Assembly (NCBI GenBank): GCA_030431975.1
Contig: JAUIHP010000026.1
Coordinates: forward strand, 1-64,000
Reading direction: 5' to 3'
DNA length: 64,000 bases
Source: a bacterium
GTDB taxonomy: Bacteria; Eisenbacteria; RBG-16-71-46; CAIMUX01
The translations under genes and the position numbers were made by a program. Shown here in pieces: positions 55,219 to 63,771 of the stretch; the first letter of the stretch is position 1; every line of letters begins with the position of its first letter. The notes under the pieces are model-generated. The model made no database searches. It saw only the letters and a list, made by a program, of their open reading frames with translations, and was not told the origin of the DNA.

Positions 55219-55674
55219 GTGCAGATAGTCTACACGCCCTCTGCCGAGAAGGAGCTCGCAAAGTTCCACTTGGAGCAAACTCAGGAGCTGGAGGCTGTGA
55301 TCCGCAAGAACAAGTATGTCTTCGGAGACGACACGATAGAGGTGACAGGTTCGGATATCCGAGACGCGGCGCGGACTTTTACCTCACCATCGGCTGATCG
55401 AGAATCGCTTCCGATTACTCGCTTCCTCCTTAGGACATACGCAACGATCGGCGTCTTGATGGTCACAGGTGGTCTATTCTATCCGAATCTGAAGTCAATC
55501 CTCAGAGGCGATCCGGTACAGAGAGGATTGTTGCTTGGGGGCCTCTCGTTGTTGCTCCTGACCGTTTTCTTTGGCTACTACCTCCAGTTCAGGGCCCAGA
55601 ACTACTACCGTCGGCTGGGCCGTCGGCACGAACTGGAACTCTCGCATAGCGGGTTGGAGGAGGACGTCGAGTAA
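55219..55674 (+). CDS. Small membrane protein, second histone-fold-like partner
   Basis: This 151-residue protein starts at GTG 55219 with GGAGAGCG upstream. The N-part (about 1-58) has A-E-K-E-L-A-K-F-H-L-E-Q-T-Q-E-L...T-I-E-V-T-G-S-D-I-R-D-A-A-R-T-F, the same [IE]-V-T-x-x-D/H-[IV]-R-x-A-A pattern as the previous gene. Two spans follow (about 72-93 and 107-128, LLLGGLSLLLLTVFFGYY). The charged tail faces the cytoplasm if the N-domain does. The pair probably forms a hetero-oligomer at the membrane. This is a lower-GC gene in the same direction as the AlbA protein. Confidence 0.7.
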   Translation: MQIVYTPSAEKELAKFHLEQTQELEAVIRKNKYVFGDDTIEVTGSDIRDAARTFTSPSADRESLPITRFLLRTYATIGVLMVTGGLFYPNLKSILRGDPVQRGLLLGGLSLLLLTVFFGYYLQFRAQNYYRRLGRRHELELSHSGLEEDVE

Positions 55675-55711
55675 CAGCTAATCGTCTTGCCCAGCCAAGC
55701 GCACGTCCAGT

Positions 55712-55855
55712 ATGCCCGTTGGCTATCAAGGGTGGCAGCAGGAGATGGGTCCTCTGCTCGCCCGATTGTTCCAAGCGATGCCCAGATCCGCCTTGGAGGA
55801 GCTGCTTAACCTTGGAGGCGTTAAACTGATCAGCATAGAGCGGGGTGCGAGATGA
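55712..55855 (+). CDS. 47-residue ORF coupled to the AlbA-domain gene
   Basis: The product is Leu/Arg-rich and helical (MPVGYQGWQQEMGPLLARLF, then a segment ending NLGGVKLISIERGAR). Its stop overlaps the start of the next gene in an ATGA junction (55852-55855), which argues for real translation. There is no strong ribosome site at its own ATG. It sits 37 bases after the previous gene. It could be an antitoxin-like or adaptor peptide; no homologue is recognised. Confidence 0.5.
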   Translation: MPVGYQGWQQEMGPLLARLFQAMPRSALEELLNLGGVKLISIERGAR

Positions 55856-57300
55856 AACCACTGACCTACAACAACGACCAGGAAACAGACCTCCTCAGTC
55901 GGGAAGAATCTCATTTCCTCGACTTCAAGCGAGCGGAGATAGCTCCAGGAAAGCTTCAGGAGTCTGTTGTGGCCTTTGCCAACACGGACGGTGGCGAGGT
56001 GTTTGTCGGTCTCAGCGATGATACGGCGGCGGCACCCAAAGACCGTTTCTTTCCATTTCAAAAGCCGGAAGATGCCAACAACCACCTGTCGGTGCCGGAT
56101 GTTTTGGTCGACCCACAAGTTCCCGGAATTTCCATCGAGCTCATAGTCTGTCCGACCGCGCCCCAAGGTCTAGTACTCCACTTTATCATTCCAAAAAGCC
56201 CAATGGTACACTACACCTCGGACAAGACATGTTACGTACGCAAAGGTGCCCAGAATCTAGTATTGAAAGGCAAGGACATCGAAAGGCTTATCTTTGCAAA
56301 GGGCCAAAGATCTTACGAAGACGTCCCAGTAGAGACCGTACGGGCTCACGAGCTCGCAGAATCGGATTATATGCAGCGGTATCTGCGTCTGGTGCCGACA
56401 GCCCAGCCAGCCGCTGTTTTTCTGCGAAAGCAGAGACTTACCAACGAGGAGGGGCAGGTTCACTTCCTGGGACCGAGAATCCTGACGGCGGGTGTCATGT
56501 TGTTTGACGATTTGCCGCAGGCGGCGCTTCCCACAAAGTGCGGAGTGAAGGTCAGTCGCCTCGAGACAACGGACTCCAAATACAAACGCGAGTATCTTAA
56601 AGGTACTCCTCAAACAATCGAAGGGCCGCTTCAACTACTTATCGATCGGAGTCGTGATGCGGTGATGCACATGATGTCCGGAGTTACGTATATGGTAGAT
56701 GGGCAGTACCAGTCACTTCGCTATCCGGCTGTTGCGGTCCACGAAATCGTAACAAACGCACTGATCCACCGCGACTACGGGATCAAGGATGATGTGCATA
56801 TCAATATCTACGACAACAGGATTGAGGTGATAAGCCCGGGAAGACTACCTGGCCACATAACCGTCGACAACATTCTCCAAGATCGATACGCTCGTAACCC
56901 GAAAGTTGTAAGACTTCTGAACAAGCTGCCCGATCCGCCGAACAAGGACATTGGCGAGGGCCTCGACACTGCTTTTCGAAGTATGCGTGATGCCAAACTC
57001 AAGCCACCCGTGATTGAAGAAACGGAAACGAGCGTCAAAGTTGTGCTTCGCCACGAGAGCATTGCATCAGCGGAAGAACAGATTATTTGCTATCTGGAAA
57101 CTAACGAAACGATCAGGAACCGACAGGCTCGTGAACTCACCGGTATCGAAAGCGAGAATGCGATGAAACGGGTCTTCGAGCGGATGCGAAAGGCAGAGTT
57201 GATCGAGCCGGTCGATCCGTCGGCCTCCAAGACCAAATACAGTTACAAGCTCGTTCTTGGATACCGGGACCGCTTCAAAACGTCGGGTTCGGAATCCTAA
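55852..57300 (+). CDS. AlbA_2/Schlafen-type putative ATP-binding protein
   Basis: This 482-residue protein has an AlbA_2 (Schlafen-like, divergent AAA_4) domain at about 15-135 (HFLDFKRAE...LQESVVAFANTDGGEVFVGLSDD). The central region includes a HATPase_c_4-like part at about 295-400 (HEIVTNALIHRDYGIKDDVHINIYDNRIEVISPGRLP). A winged helix closes it (about 410-480; RNRQARELTGIESENAMKRVFERMRKAELIEPV). Proteins of this COG2865 type are annotated as transcriptional regulators or RecG-like and occur in defence islands. Its GC is about 52 percent and its start is coupled to the 47-residue ORF. Confidence 0.88.
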   Translation: MKPLTYNNDQETDLLSREESHFLDFKRAEIAPGKLQESVVAFANTDGGEVFVGLSDDTAAAPKDRFFPFQKPEDANNHLSVPDVLVDPQVPGISIELIVCPTAPQGLVLHFIIPKSPMVHYTSDKTCYVRKGAQNLVLKGKDIERLIFAKGQRSYEDVPVETVRAHELAESDYMQRYLRLVPTAQPAAVFLRKQRLTNEEGQVHFLGPRILTAGVMLFDDLPQAALPTKCGVKVSRLETTDSKYKREYLKGTPQTIEGPLQLLIDRSRDAVMHMMSGVTYMVDGQYQSLRYPAVAVHEIVTNALIHRDYGIKDDVHINIYDNRIEVISPGRLPGHITVDNILQDRYARNPKVVRLLNKLPDPPNKDIGEGLDTAFRSMRDAKLKPPVIEETETSVKVVLRHESIASAEEQIICYLETNETIRNRQARELTGIESENAMKRVFERMRKAELIEPVDPSASKTKYSYKLVLGYRDRFKTSGSES

Positions 57301-57461
57301 AGTCTCCCGTGTGTGCTCTCTGGCTGGCCACCAGGGGATCGCGCATCAAAACAATCAAGTCTGCTCGTTACGCCACTTGCTAGAATGTCGTACTCGGCCG
57401 CATGGCGGCTTGGCGACCCCTGATCCACGAGTCATTGTGAACTCGAAGTCGAGAAGATCGT

Positions 57462-57962
57462 GTGAGTTCGTATTTGACCCTTAAGCGCTTCGCTTCGCCA
57501 GACATCGACTTGCTCGAGACATGGATCAAGCGGCCACATGTCGCCCGATGGTTCCCGCGACCCGACGAGATTCTGGAGTGGGCGGCTGAGCCCCCGGTCG
57601 GGGGAGGCCAAGCTTTGATCACCAAAGATGGCGTGGCAGTTGGCTATCTGCGTTGGCAAGTCGTCGATCGCGAGACCTTGGATGCTGTCGGGCTGACCGA
57701 CGTACCGGCAAACGCCGTCGACATTGATATCTTTCTGGGTGAGGATGTCCATTTGGGTCGGGGAGTCGGTCCTGAGGCGCTGAACCTGTTGGTCGGCCAG
57801 CTTGGTGAGGACGAAGATCTTGCCGTCGCAGGCCTGACAAGCGCGGTGGACAACACCCGTGCTCACGCCGCGTTTGAGAAGGCAGGCTTCCAAATCGTTC
57901 GTCAGTACTCACCGCCGGGGTTTGGTCCTTGCCATTTGTTCCTGCGCTTCCTGAGGTCATGA
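57462..57962 (+). CDS. GNAT acetyltransferase, AAC(6')-like
   Basis: This 166-residue protein starts at GTG 57462. It has H-V-A-R-W-F-P near residue 26, then V-D-I-D-I-F-L-G-E-D-V-H-L-G-R-G-V-G with the acetyl-CoA binding R/Q-x-x-G-x-G/A motif, and A-H-A-A-F-E-K-A-G-F-Q-I-V near 142. These match the AAC(6')-Ib-type acetyltransferase layout, so it may acetylate aminoglycosides or a related amine. The substrate is not shown. It follows the AlbA gene by 160 bp in the same direction at the edge of the low-GC island. Confidence 0.85.
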   Translation: MSSYLTLKRFASPDIDLLETWIKRPHVARWFPRPDEILEWAAEPPVGGGQALITKDGVAVGYLRWQVVDRETLDAVGLTDVPANAVDIDIFLGEDVHLGRGVGPEALNLLVGQLGEDEDLAVAGLTSAVDNTRAHAAFEKAGFQIVRQYSPPGFGPCHLFLRFLRS

Positions 57963-58013
57963 CCGTGAGCGACCTGATGGTTCTCTCCACGCGGACCTTG
58001 GGGGATCGAGAAA

Positions 58014-58571
58014 ATGGGGCGACTGACCTTCAGCATCAACATCACTCTGGACGGGTGCGTCGACCACCAGCAGGGGATCGCCGACGACGAGACGCACGCG
58101 TTCTTCACCCGTCTCATGGACGAGAGTGGGGCGATGCTGTGGGGGCGGATCACCTACGAGATGATGGAGAGCTACTGGCCGGCCGTCGCCCGTGGCGACA
58201 CCGACGCGCCGCCGGCGATGCGTGAGTGGGCCGCCAAGCTGGACGCCAAACCCAAGTACGTAGTGTCGACGAAGCGAGACCGTTTTCCATGGACCAACAG
58301 CCACCATCTATCGGGCGATTTGGCGACCGCCATTCAGCAACTCAAAGACTCGACGCCGGGCGGAGTCCTACTGGGGAGTGGAAAGCTCGCAGCGGCGCTG
58401 GACCGCATGGAACTGATCGACGAGTACAAACTGCTCGTCCAACCCAGGATCGTGGGCCGTGGTCCGACGCTGTACGAAGGTGGCCTTGTCGACACGCGAC
58501 GACTCGAGTTGGTCTCCGTGAATCCGTTCCGTAACGGCGTGGTTGCCGTGCACTACCGTCGCGATCACTGA
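58014..58571 (+). CDS. RibD C-terminal/dihydrofolate-reductase-like protein
   Basis: This 185-residue NADPH-dependent reductase-like protein has S-I-N-I-T-L-D-G-C-V near residue 9, M-L-W-G-R-I-T-Y-E-M-M near 43 and V-L-L-G-S-G-K-L-A near 126, a layout seen in bacterial RibD_C/DHFR-family proteins. These are usually of unknown substrate and are not true folate reductases. It lies 51 bp after the GNAT gene, co-directional. The GC content is back near the genomic level. Confidence 0.87.
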   Translation: MGRLTFSINITLDGCVDHQQGIADDETHAFFTRLMDESGAMLWGRITYEMMESYWPAVARGDTDAPPAMREWAAKLDAKPKYVVSTKRDRFPWTNSHHLSGDLATAIQQLKDSTPGGVLLGSGKLAAALDRMELIDEYKLLVQPRIVGRGPTLYEGGLVDTRRLELVSVNPFRNGVVAVHYRRDH

Positions 58572-58618
58572 GTCGGAAGAAGACGGGTCTCAATTCGACA
58601 GAGAGTGTCGAATCGAGA

Positions 58619-60040
58619 TTAGTACACGGGTCGGAAACGGTCCTCTCGACGATCTTCCCGAGACTCGATCTCCTCGAGCAGCTCGTTCGCCTTCTCCAGA
58701 CTCTCCGGGCCGATGATCCCCGAGGCCAACCAAATCACGGCTCGTAGCCGCGTCATCGGCACATCGAGATGCTTGGCCCCGCGAAGGTGCGAATAAAGCT
58801 GTTCCGGGACGTCCTGCGCCATGAGAAGCGGAATGATCCAAAGTTCGCGTTCTCTCGGCGTAATGACCGGACGGGAAAGGACCTTGCCGTAGCCTTCGAA
58901 GACCATCCAGTCGGAGAGTTCCGGGTGAATGCGGGCCAGGTTCTCGCGGAGCCGACCGTACTGTCCGCCGTAGACGGCCCGACAGAGTTCGCTGCCGCGT
59001 CGCCACCATTCCCGGGCGTAGCGTTCAAAGCTTCCCGGGCCTTCGCTCGGGGCTTCGAGATGCATCGGCGGGCCCTCGGCCAGCCGGATCCGGCGCCCTT
59101 TGAGCGCGCCCCCGCCAAACTCACCCGGTCCGCCAAGGATGCGATCCAGTGAGGGAATCTCGCTGGGTACATGCAGCGGGTCGGCCGCCAGTCCCAAGCC
59201 CCTGCGCCGCTCCTGCGTCACGTCGTGCAGTGCAGCCAAGGCGTTGATCGTGCGCGGGAAACCGACGAAGAGATAGCTCTGAAGCAGAGACTCAGCCAGA
59301 TAAAACGCCGGGACTCGTTCTTCCAGAGCCCAATCGAGCATTTCCCGAAGCTGCTCTACGCGCCCCGTGGCCAAAAGCGCCGGCATGACCGCGCCGTGGG
59401 CGATGCGCCGGGGAAGGCCCGAGTCGCGCAGAACGTTTCGCAGCGCGTTGCGAACCTTCTCGCCTTCCAGTATCGGGTCCAAGGGCTGAGGGAACGGCGG
59501 CTTGTTGAAGTTGGCCCGGCTGGGAGCGGCCGCGGCGACGGACCGGGCCTTGCTCGATGTCGTCGCCGGCCTTGGAGCCTTCGGTGTCTTGGCGGGCGCG
59601 GCCTTCTTCTCCGCCTTCTTTTTGGCTACCGGAGTCGCCGCTGCTGCCTTCGTGGTCTTGGCCGGGGTCTTCGCGGCAGTCTTCGTAGCCTTGGAGGCGG
59701 CTGCCTTCACGCTCTTGGCCGCCGTGGCCTTGGTGGCTTTCTTTGCCGTCGCTTTGGACTTCTTGGGGGCCGCCTTGGCGGTCTTCTTCGCCGCCTTCTT
59801 CGCAGTGGCAGACTTCTTCGCGACGGCCGACTTCTTCACTGAGGTCGACTTCTTTGCGGCGGACTTCTTGGAGACCGCCTTCTTAGCCGCTTTCTTGGAA
59901 GCTGCCTTCTTTGAAGTCGGAGACTTCGTGGCTGCTTTCTTCACAGCCTTCTTTGCCGAAGCCTTCTTCTTTGCGGAGGCTGCCCCTGCGGACTTGCCTC
60001 GCGTCTTGGCCTTTTTCTTACGGGCGGATTCGCTTTTCAA
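58619..60040 (-). CDS. Histone-H1-like tail fused to two carboxymuconolactone-decarboxylase-like domains
   Basis: This 473-residue protein starts at TTG 60040, overlapping glycyl-tRNA synthetase by 23 bp, with GAGGGG five bases upstream. Residues 1-165 are nearly all Lys, Ala, Ser and Thr (KKAAKK-type units), as in bacterial H1/Hc1-like proteins. Two CMD/AhpD-like helical domains follow. The first is at about 190-275 (HGAVMPALLATGRVEQLREM...YLFVGFPRTINALAALHDV). The second is at about 335-450 (WMVFEGYGKVLSRPVITPRERELWIIPLLMA...QLYSHLRGAKHLDVPMTRLRAVI). No CxxC redox pair is present. DNA or RNA binding by the tail is inferred. Confidence 0.88.
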   Translation of the reverse strand: MKSESARKKKAKTRGKSAGAASAKKKASAKKAVKKAATKSPTSKKAASKKAAKKAVSKKSAAKKSTSVKKSAVAKKSATAKKAAKKTAKAAPKKSKATAKKATKATAAKSVKAAASKATKTAAKTPAKTTKAAAATPVAKKKAEKKAAPAKTPKAPRPATTSSKARSVAAAAPSRANFNKPPFPQPLDPILEGEKVRNALRNVLRDSGLPRRIAHGAVMPALLATGRVEQLREMLDWALEERVPAFYLAESLLQSYLFVGFPRTINALAALHDVTQERRRGLGLAADPLHVPSEIPSLDRILGGPGEFGGGALKGRRIRLAEGPPMHLEAPSEGPGSFERYAREWWRRGSELCRAVYGGQYGRLRENLARIHPELSDWMVFEGYGKVLSRPVITPRERELWIIPLLMAQDVPEQLYSHLRGAKHLDVPMTRLRAVIWLASGIIGPESLEKANELLEEIESREDRREDRFRPVY

Positions 60041-61340
60041 GGAAACCCCTCAGTTCGGAAAGATTCACGCGGTCCTGTTCCAGCGTGTCTCGCGCGCGCA
60101 CCGTGACGGAGTCGTTTTCCAACGTTTCCGTATCCACGGTGATGCAGTATGGCGTGCCGATCTCGTCCATACGACGGTAGCGGCGACCGACGGCGCCCTT
60201 CTCGTCGTAGAACACCTCCATGTAGGGCCGGAGTTCGTCGACGATCTTGTGCGCGATGTCAGGCATTCCTTCCTTTTTCACGAGAGGGAAGACCGCCGCC
60301 TTGATGGGGGCGAGGGTCGGGTGGAAGGCAAGGTAGGTTCGTTCGTCTCCGTCCTGCTCATCGATCCGGTAGGCATCGACGAGCGCGGTCAAAAGGGTGC
60401 GGTCGCAACCGGCCGACGTCTCCACGATGTACGGCAGGAAACGCTCCTTCGTCGGTTCGTCGAAGTACTCCAGCTTCTTCTTCGAGTGCTCCTGATGGCG
60501 GGTAAGATCGAAGTCACCGCGGTTGTGGATGCCTTCGAGTTCCTGCCAACCGAAGGGGAACTCGTACTCGATGTCGTACGCAGCACGGGCGTAGTGCGCG
60601 AGTTCGTTGGGCCCGTGTTCGTGGAAGCGGAGTTTCTCCCTGCGAATGCCGATCGTGTCGTACCACTGGAGGCGTTGCTCCTTCCAGTGCTCGAACCACT
60701 CGTCCGCGGTGTCGGGCTTGACGAAGAACTGCATTTCCATCTGCTCGAACTCGCGGGTCCGGAAGATGAAGTTTCCGGGCGTGATCTCGTTGCGGAAGGC
60801 TTTCCCGATTTGGGCAATCCCAAACGGTACCTTCTGACGTGACGAGGTCTGAACGTTGAGAAAGTTGACGTAGATGCCCTGGGCGGTTTCCGGGCGCAGA
60901 TAGATGACGTTGGCGTCCTCTTCCACCGGACCCATGAAGGTCTTGAACATCAGATTGAAGAGCCGTGGCTCGGTCATCGTGCCTTTGCGACCACAGTTGG
61001 GGCAGGGCGTATTCTCGTCGGTGGGATCGCCCTTCAGGTGGTCGGCGCGGAACCGGGCCTTGCACTCGCGGCAGTCGACCAGAGGATCCGTGAAATTCTC
61101 CACATGACCGGAAGCCACCCAGACTTCCGGAGACATCAGAATGGCGGCGTCGATGCCCTCGACATCGTCGCGAAGCTGGGTCATGGCCCGCCACCATGCC
61201 GCTTTCACGTTGTTCTTCAGTCGGATGCCGAGAGGCCCGTAGTCCCAGCAGGCGTTGATGCCGCCGTAGATCTCGCTGGAGGGGTAGACGAACCCACGCC
61301 GTTTGGCGAGACTGACGATCTTGTCCATTGTGACGGTCAT
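60018..61340 (-). CDS. glyQS: Glycyl-tRNA synthetase, dimeric alpha-2 type
   Basis: This class II synthetase charges tRNA-Gly. The 440-residue product has the class II motifs (motif 2 'FRNEITPGNFIFRTREFEQMEM', motif 3 'AGCDRTLLTALVDAY') and a zinc-ribbon insert (C-R-E-C and C-P-N-C near 96-140). It is the single-chain type found in eukaryotes, archaea and some bacteria such as Thermus, not the bacterial GlyQ/GlyS tetramer. It starts at ATG 61340 with GAGG upstream. Downstream and overlapping by 23 bp is the H1-like/CMD fusion gene, so the two are probably co-expressed. Confidence 0.97.
   Translation of the reverse strand: MTVTMDKIVSLAKRRGFVYPSSEIYGGINACWDYGPLGIRLKNNVKAAWWRAMTQLRDDVEGIDAAILMSPEVWVASGHVENFTDPLVDCRECKARFRADHLKGDPTDENTPCPNCGRKGTMTEPRLFNLMFKTFMGPVEEDANVIYLRPETAQGIYVNFLNVQTSSRQKVPFGIAQIGKAFRNEITPGNFIFRTREFEQMEMQFFVKPDTADEWFEHWKEQRLQWYDTIGIRREKLRFHEHGPNELAHYARAAYDIEYEFPFGWQELEGIHNRGDFDLTRHQEHSKKKLEYFDEPTKERFLPYIVETSAGCDRTLLTALVDAYRIDEQDGDERTYLAFHPTLAPIKAAVFPLVKKEGMPDIAHKIVDELRPYMEVFYDEKGAVGRRYRRMDEIGTPYCITVDTETLENDSVTVRARDTLEQDRVNLSELRGFLEKRIRP
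60046..60051 (-). promoter_or_regulatory. Shine-Dalgarno for the H1-like/CMD TTG start
   Basis: On the minus strand GAGGGG lies five bases before the TTG at 60040, inside the glycyl-tRNA synthetase coding end. It supports the TTG start and translational coupling. Confidence 0.55.
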
Positions 61341-61555
61341 CGATGTCCTCAGGTGTCGCGGCGGTCCGGATTCCGAACCAGGATTTCCGCGACCTCAACG
61401 GGCAAATGCCAAGGGATGCAACAGTTTCCACGCTCCGACCAAGGCCTGAGCAAAGTCAAGATTGAACTGTACCGATTCGGGGTCAGGGTAACAAGATGGA
61501 TTCGCCGGTCGCCATGGCCGGTGTTGGGTGGGGAAGAGAGCTTCAAGGACAGGAA

Positions 61556-62335
<780 letters not shown>

Positions 62336-62384
62336 TTTACTCTCGCGCTGGGGCACGTCGCCGCGCCCCGCGAGGAGAACAACC

Positions 62385-62591
62385 ATGCCCGTCGACGTCA
62401 GAGACTCGATTCGCCAGATGCAGGAGAGGCACCCCCGCGTACGCTGGGAGGTCCTGGAAGCCGGACAGGTCCGACGTTTCCTGACCAAGCTCGGCTACGA
62501 ATCTCCGTTCGACCGTTGCAAGCACGACGTCATCTACTTCCAGGAAGACGGCCGCGAGAAGGCCATCGTTGTCTGGGGGCTCGTCGAGTAA
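62385..62591 (+). CDS. Small conserved-looking 68-residue protein
   Basis: It starts at ATG 62385 behind GAGGAG, a strong ribosome site. The sequence is compact with both acidic and basic residues and typical coding bias (S-I-R-Q-M-Q-E-R-H-P-R-V-R-W-E-V, I-Y-F-Q-E-D-G-R-E-K-A-I-V-V-W-G). A predicted helix-strand-strand fold is plausible. No family recognised. It is co-directional with the phosphatase gene. Confidence 0.7.
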   Translation: MPVDVRDSIRQMQERHPRVRWEVLEAGQVRRFLTKLGYESPFDRCKHDVIYFQEDGREKAIVVWGLVE

Positions 62592-62739
62592 CACTCTTCG
62601 CCCGGCCGAACCCCACCGGGCCCACTCGAGGCCAAGGGATCCGGCCGGCCATCCCAGGGCCCTCGGCTCCGACTTCCGTGCGTTCGATGCCGGGTCCGGA
62701 TCAACACTGGGTCCGGAATCAGCTTTCCGGATCCGGAAT

Positions 62740-63435
62740 TCACTTCACTCCGATTCCGCTCGGCTGCTCCGTCAACTCGTCTCCACCATCCAGGCTTGCC
62801 GGTAGAGCCGTGACGTCCGCGAGAGGCGAAGACCACAGCCCGTTCTCACTCGCCGCAACGAAGTGCACCTGGAAGTCGTCGACGAACCCCTTGTCCAACG
62901 CGATGGACACGACCCAGGTCTCTCCAGGGTCCAGAGTCTCCGGACCGCGGAACCGGTAGAACCGGCCGTTCCCCTGCGGCTCGAAGACGCCGTGCGGCAC
63001 CCGGGGATAATGGCTGTCGAAAAGGCTGGTGTAGGGGAATGCGTCCAGCGACTCGAGGCGCATTCCGTTCGCCTCGACGGACCAACCGTCTTCCGGCAGG
63101 TCCTGGGGAACCGTGATGAGCAGCTCGACATCACGTCCTGATTTGCGCCCCTTGTTTTGGATTTCGAGGTCAAAGTACGGCGCGAAGGTCACCGTGCTAT
63201 GGCGTACCCACGGATTCTGGTCACCCCGAACGTAGATCTGCCCCTCGTCCGTTGTCGACAAGTGCAGGGATGCCGAACCCAAGCCGAGCCGACCCTGGTC
63301 GGCGTCCTGCCCGGCGAGTCCCGGGACCTCCCCTGGTGGCGCGGTGGCGGAAGGATCGGACGAACAACCGGACATGCTCCAAAGTGCGACCGAGGAGAGG
63401 AGAGCCAGAGAAACGAAGTCTTTGTTGCGTTGCAT
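62740..63435 (-). CDS. Lipoprotein, unknown family
   Basis: This 231-residue protein starts at ATG 63435 (MQRNKDFVSLALLSSVALWS) and has a lipobox W-S-M-S-G-C. A Pro/Gly linker (GEVPGLAGQDADQG) precedes a beta-sandwich-like domain (about 75-215; IYVRGDQNPWVRHSTVTFAPYFDLEIQNKG, VELLITVPQDL, YRFRGPETLDPGETWVVSIALDKG). It resembles a CARDB/Ig-type domain in spacing, but this is uncertain. No functional clue from neighbours. It ends facing the small 68-residue gene. Confidence 0.75.
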   Translation of the reverse strand: MQRNKDFVSLALLSSVALWSMSGCSSDPSATAPPGEVPGLAGQDADQGRLGLGSASLHLSTTDEGQIYVRGDQNPWVRHSTVTFAPYFDLEIQNKGRKSGRDVELLITVPQDLPEDGWSVEANGMRLESLDAFPYTSLFDSHYPRVPHGVFEPQGNGRFYRFRGPETLDPGETWVVSIALDKGFVDDFQVHFVAASENGLWSSPLADVTALPASLDGGDELTEQPSGIGVK

Positions 63436-63771
63436 CGTTGAGCCCCATTCCCCCCGGGACCTTGGCAACACAACCTTAGAAAGAGCCGTGCCTTTTGCAG
63501 GATCGGCGTTGCACGCCGCCCCGGAATCGGGAGTGGGACGGAACTTGCGGGGATGAGGCGGGTCGATGTGCTTCCCGGTACATCCGTTCGAGTCGGGCGC
63601 AATGCAAGGAATCGACGTGTATTTTGCACGATCGAATCCGAACTCCGACCTCGACTCGGAGCCCGGTCGAACCCCGGCTCCGACTCCAGAGCCCGGTCAA
63701 GATCCGAACCCCAGTCAAGATCCGAACCCCAGGTCAGGGTCCGAACCCGACTCAAGCTTCCAGCGAACTTT
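63436..63771. other. 335-bp gap with degenerate repeats
   Basis: The left half probably holds the lipoprotein promoter. The right half (about 63633-63755) consists of degenerate GGTCAAGATCCGAACCCCA-type repeats of 18-19 bp, next to the TlpA-like stop codon. No gene is seen. Confidence 0.5.

Noticed and set aside
57301-58013. Integron attC sites around the GNAT and DHFR-like genes
   Set aside because: No RYYYAAC / GTTRRRY core pairs or imperfect palindromes of attC type were found in the two gaps.
59502-60842. 446-residue plus-strand open frame opposite the H1-like/CMD and glyQS genes
   Set aside because: Its Ala/Phe/Leu-rich sequence is the antisense of the Lys/Ala tail; both minus-strand genes are clearly real.
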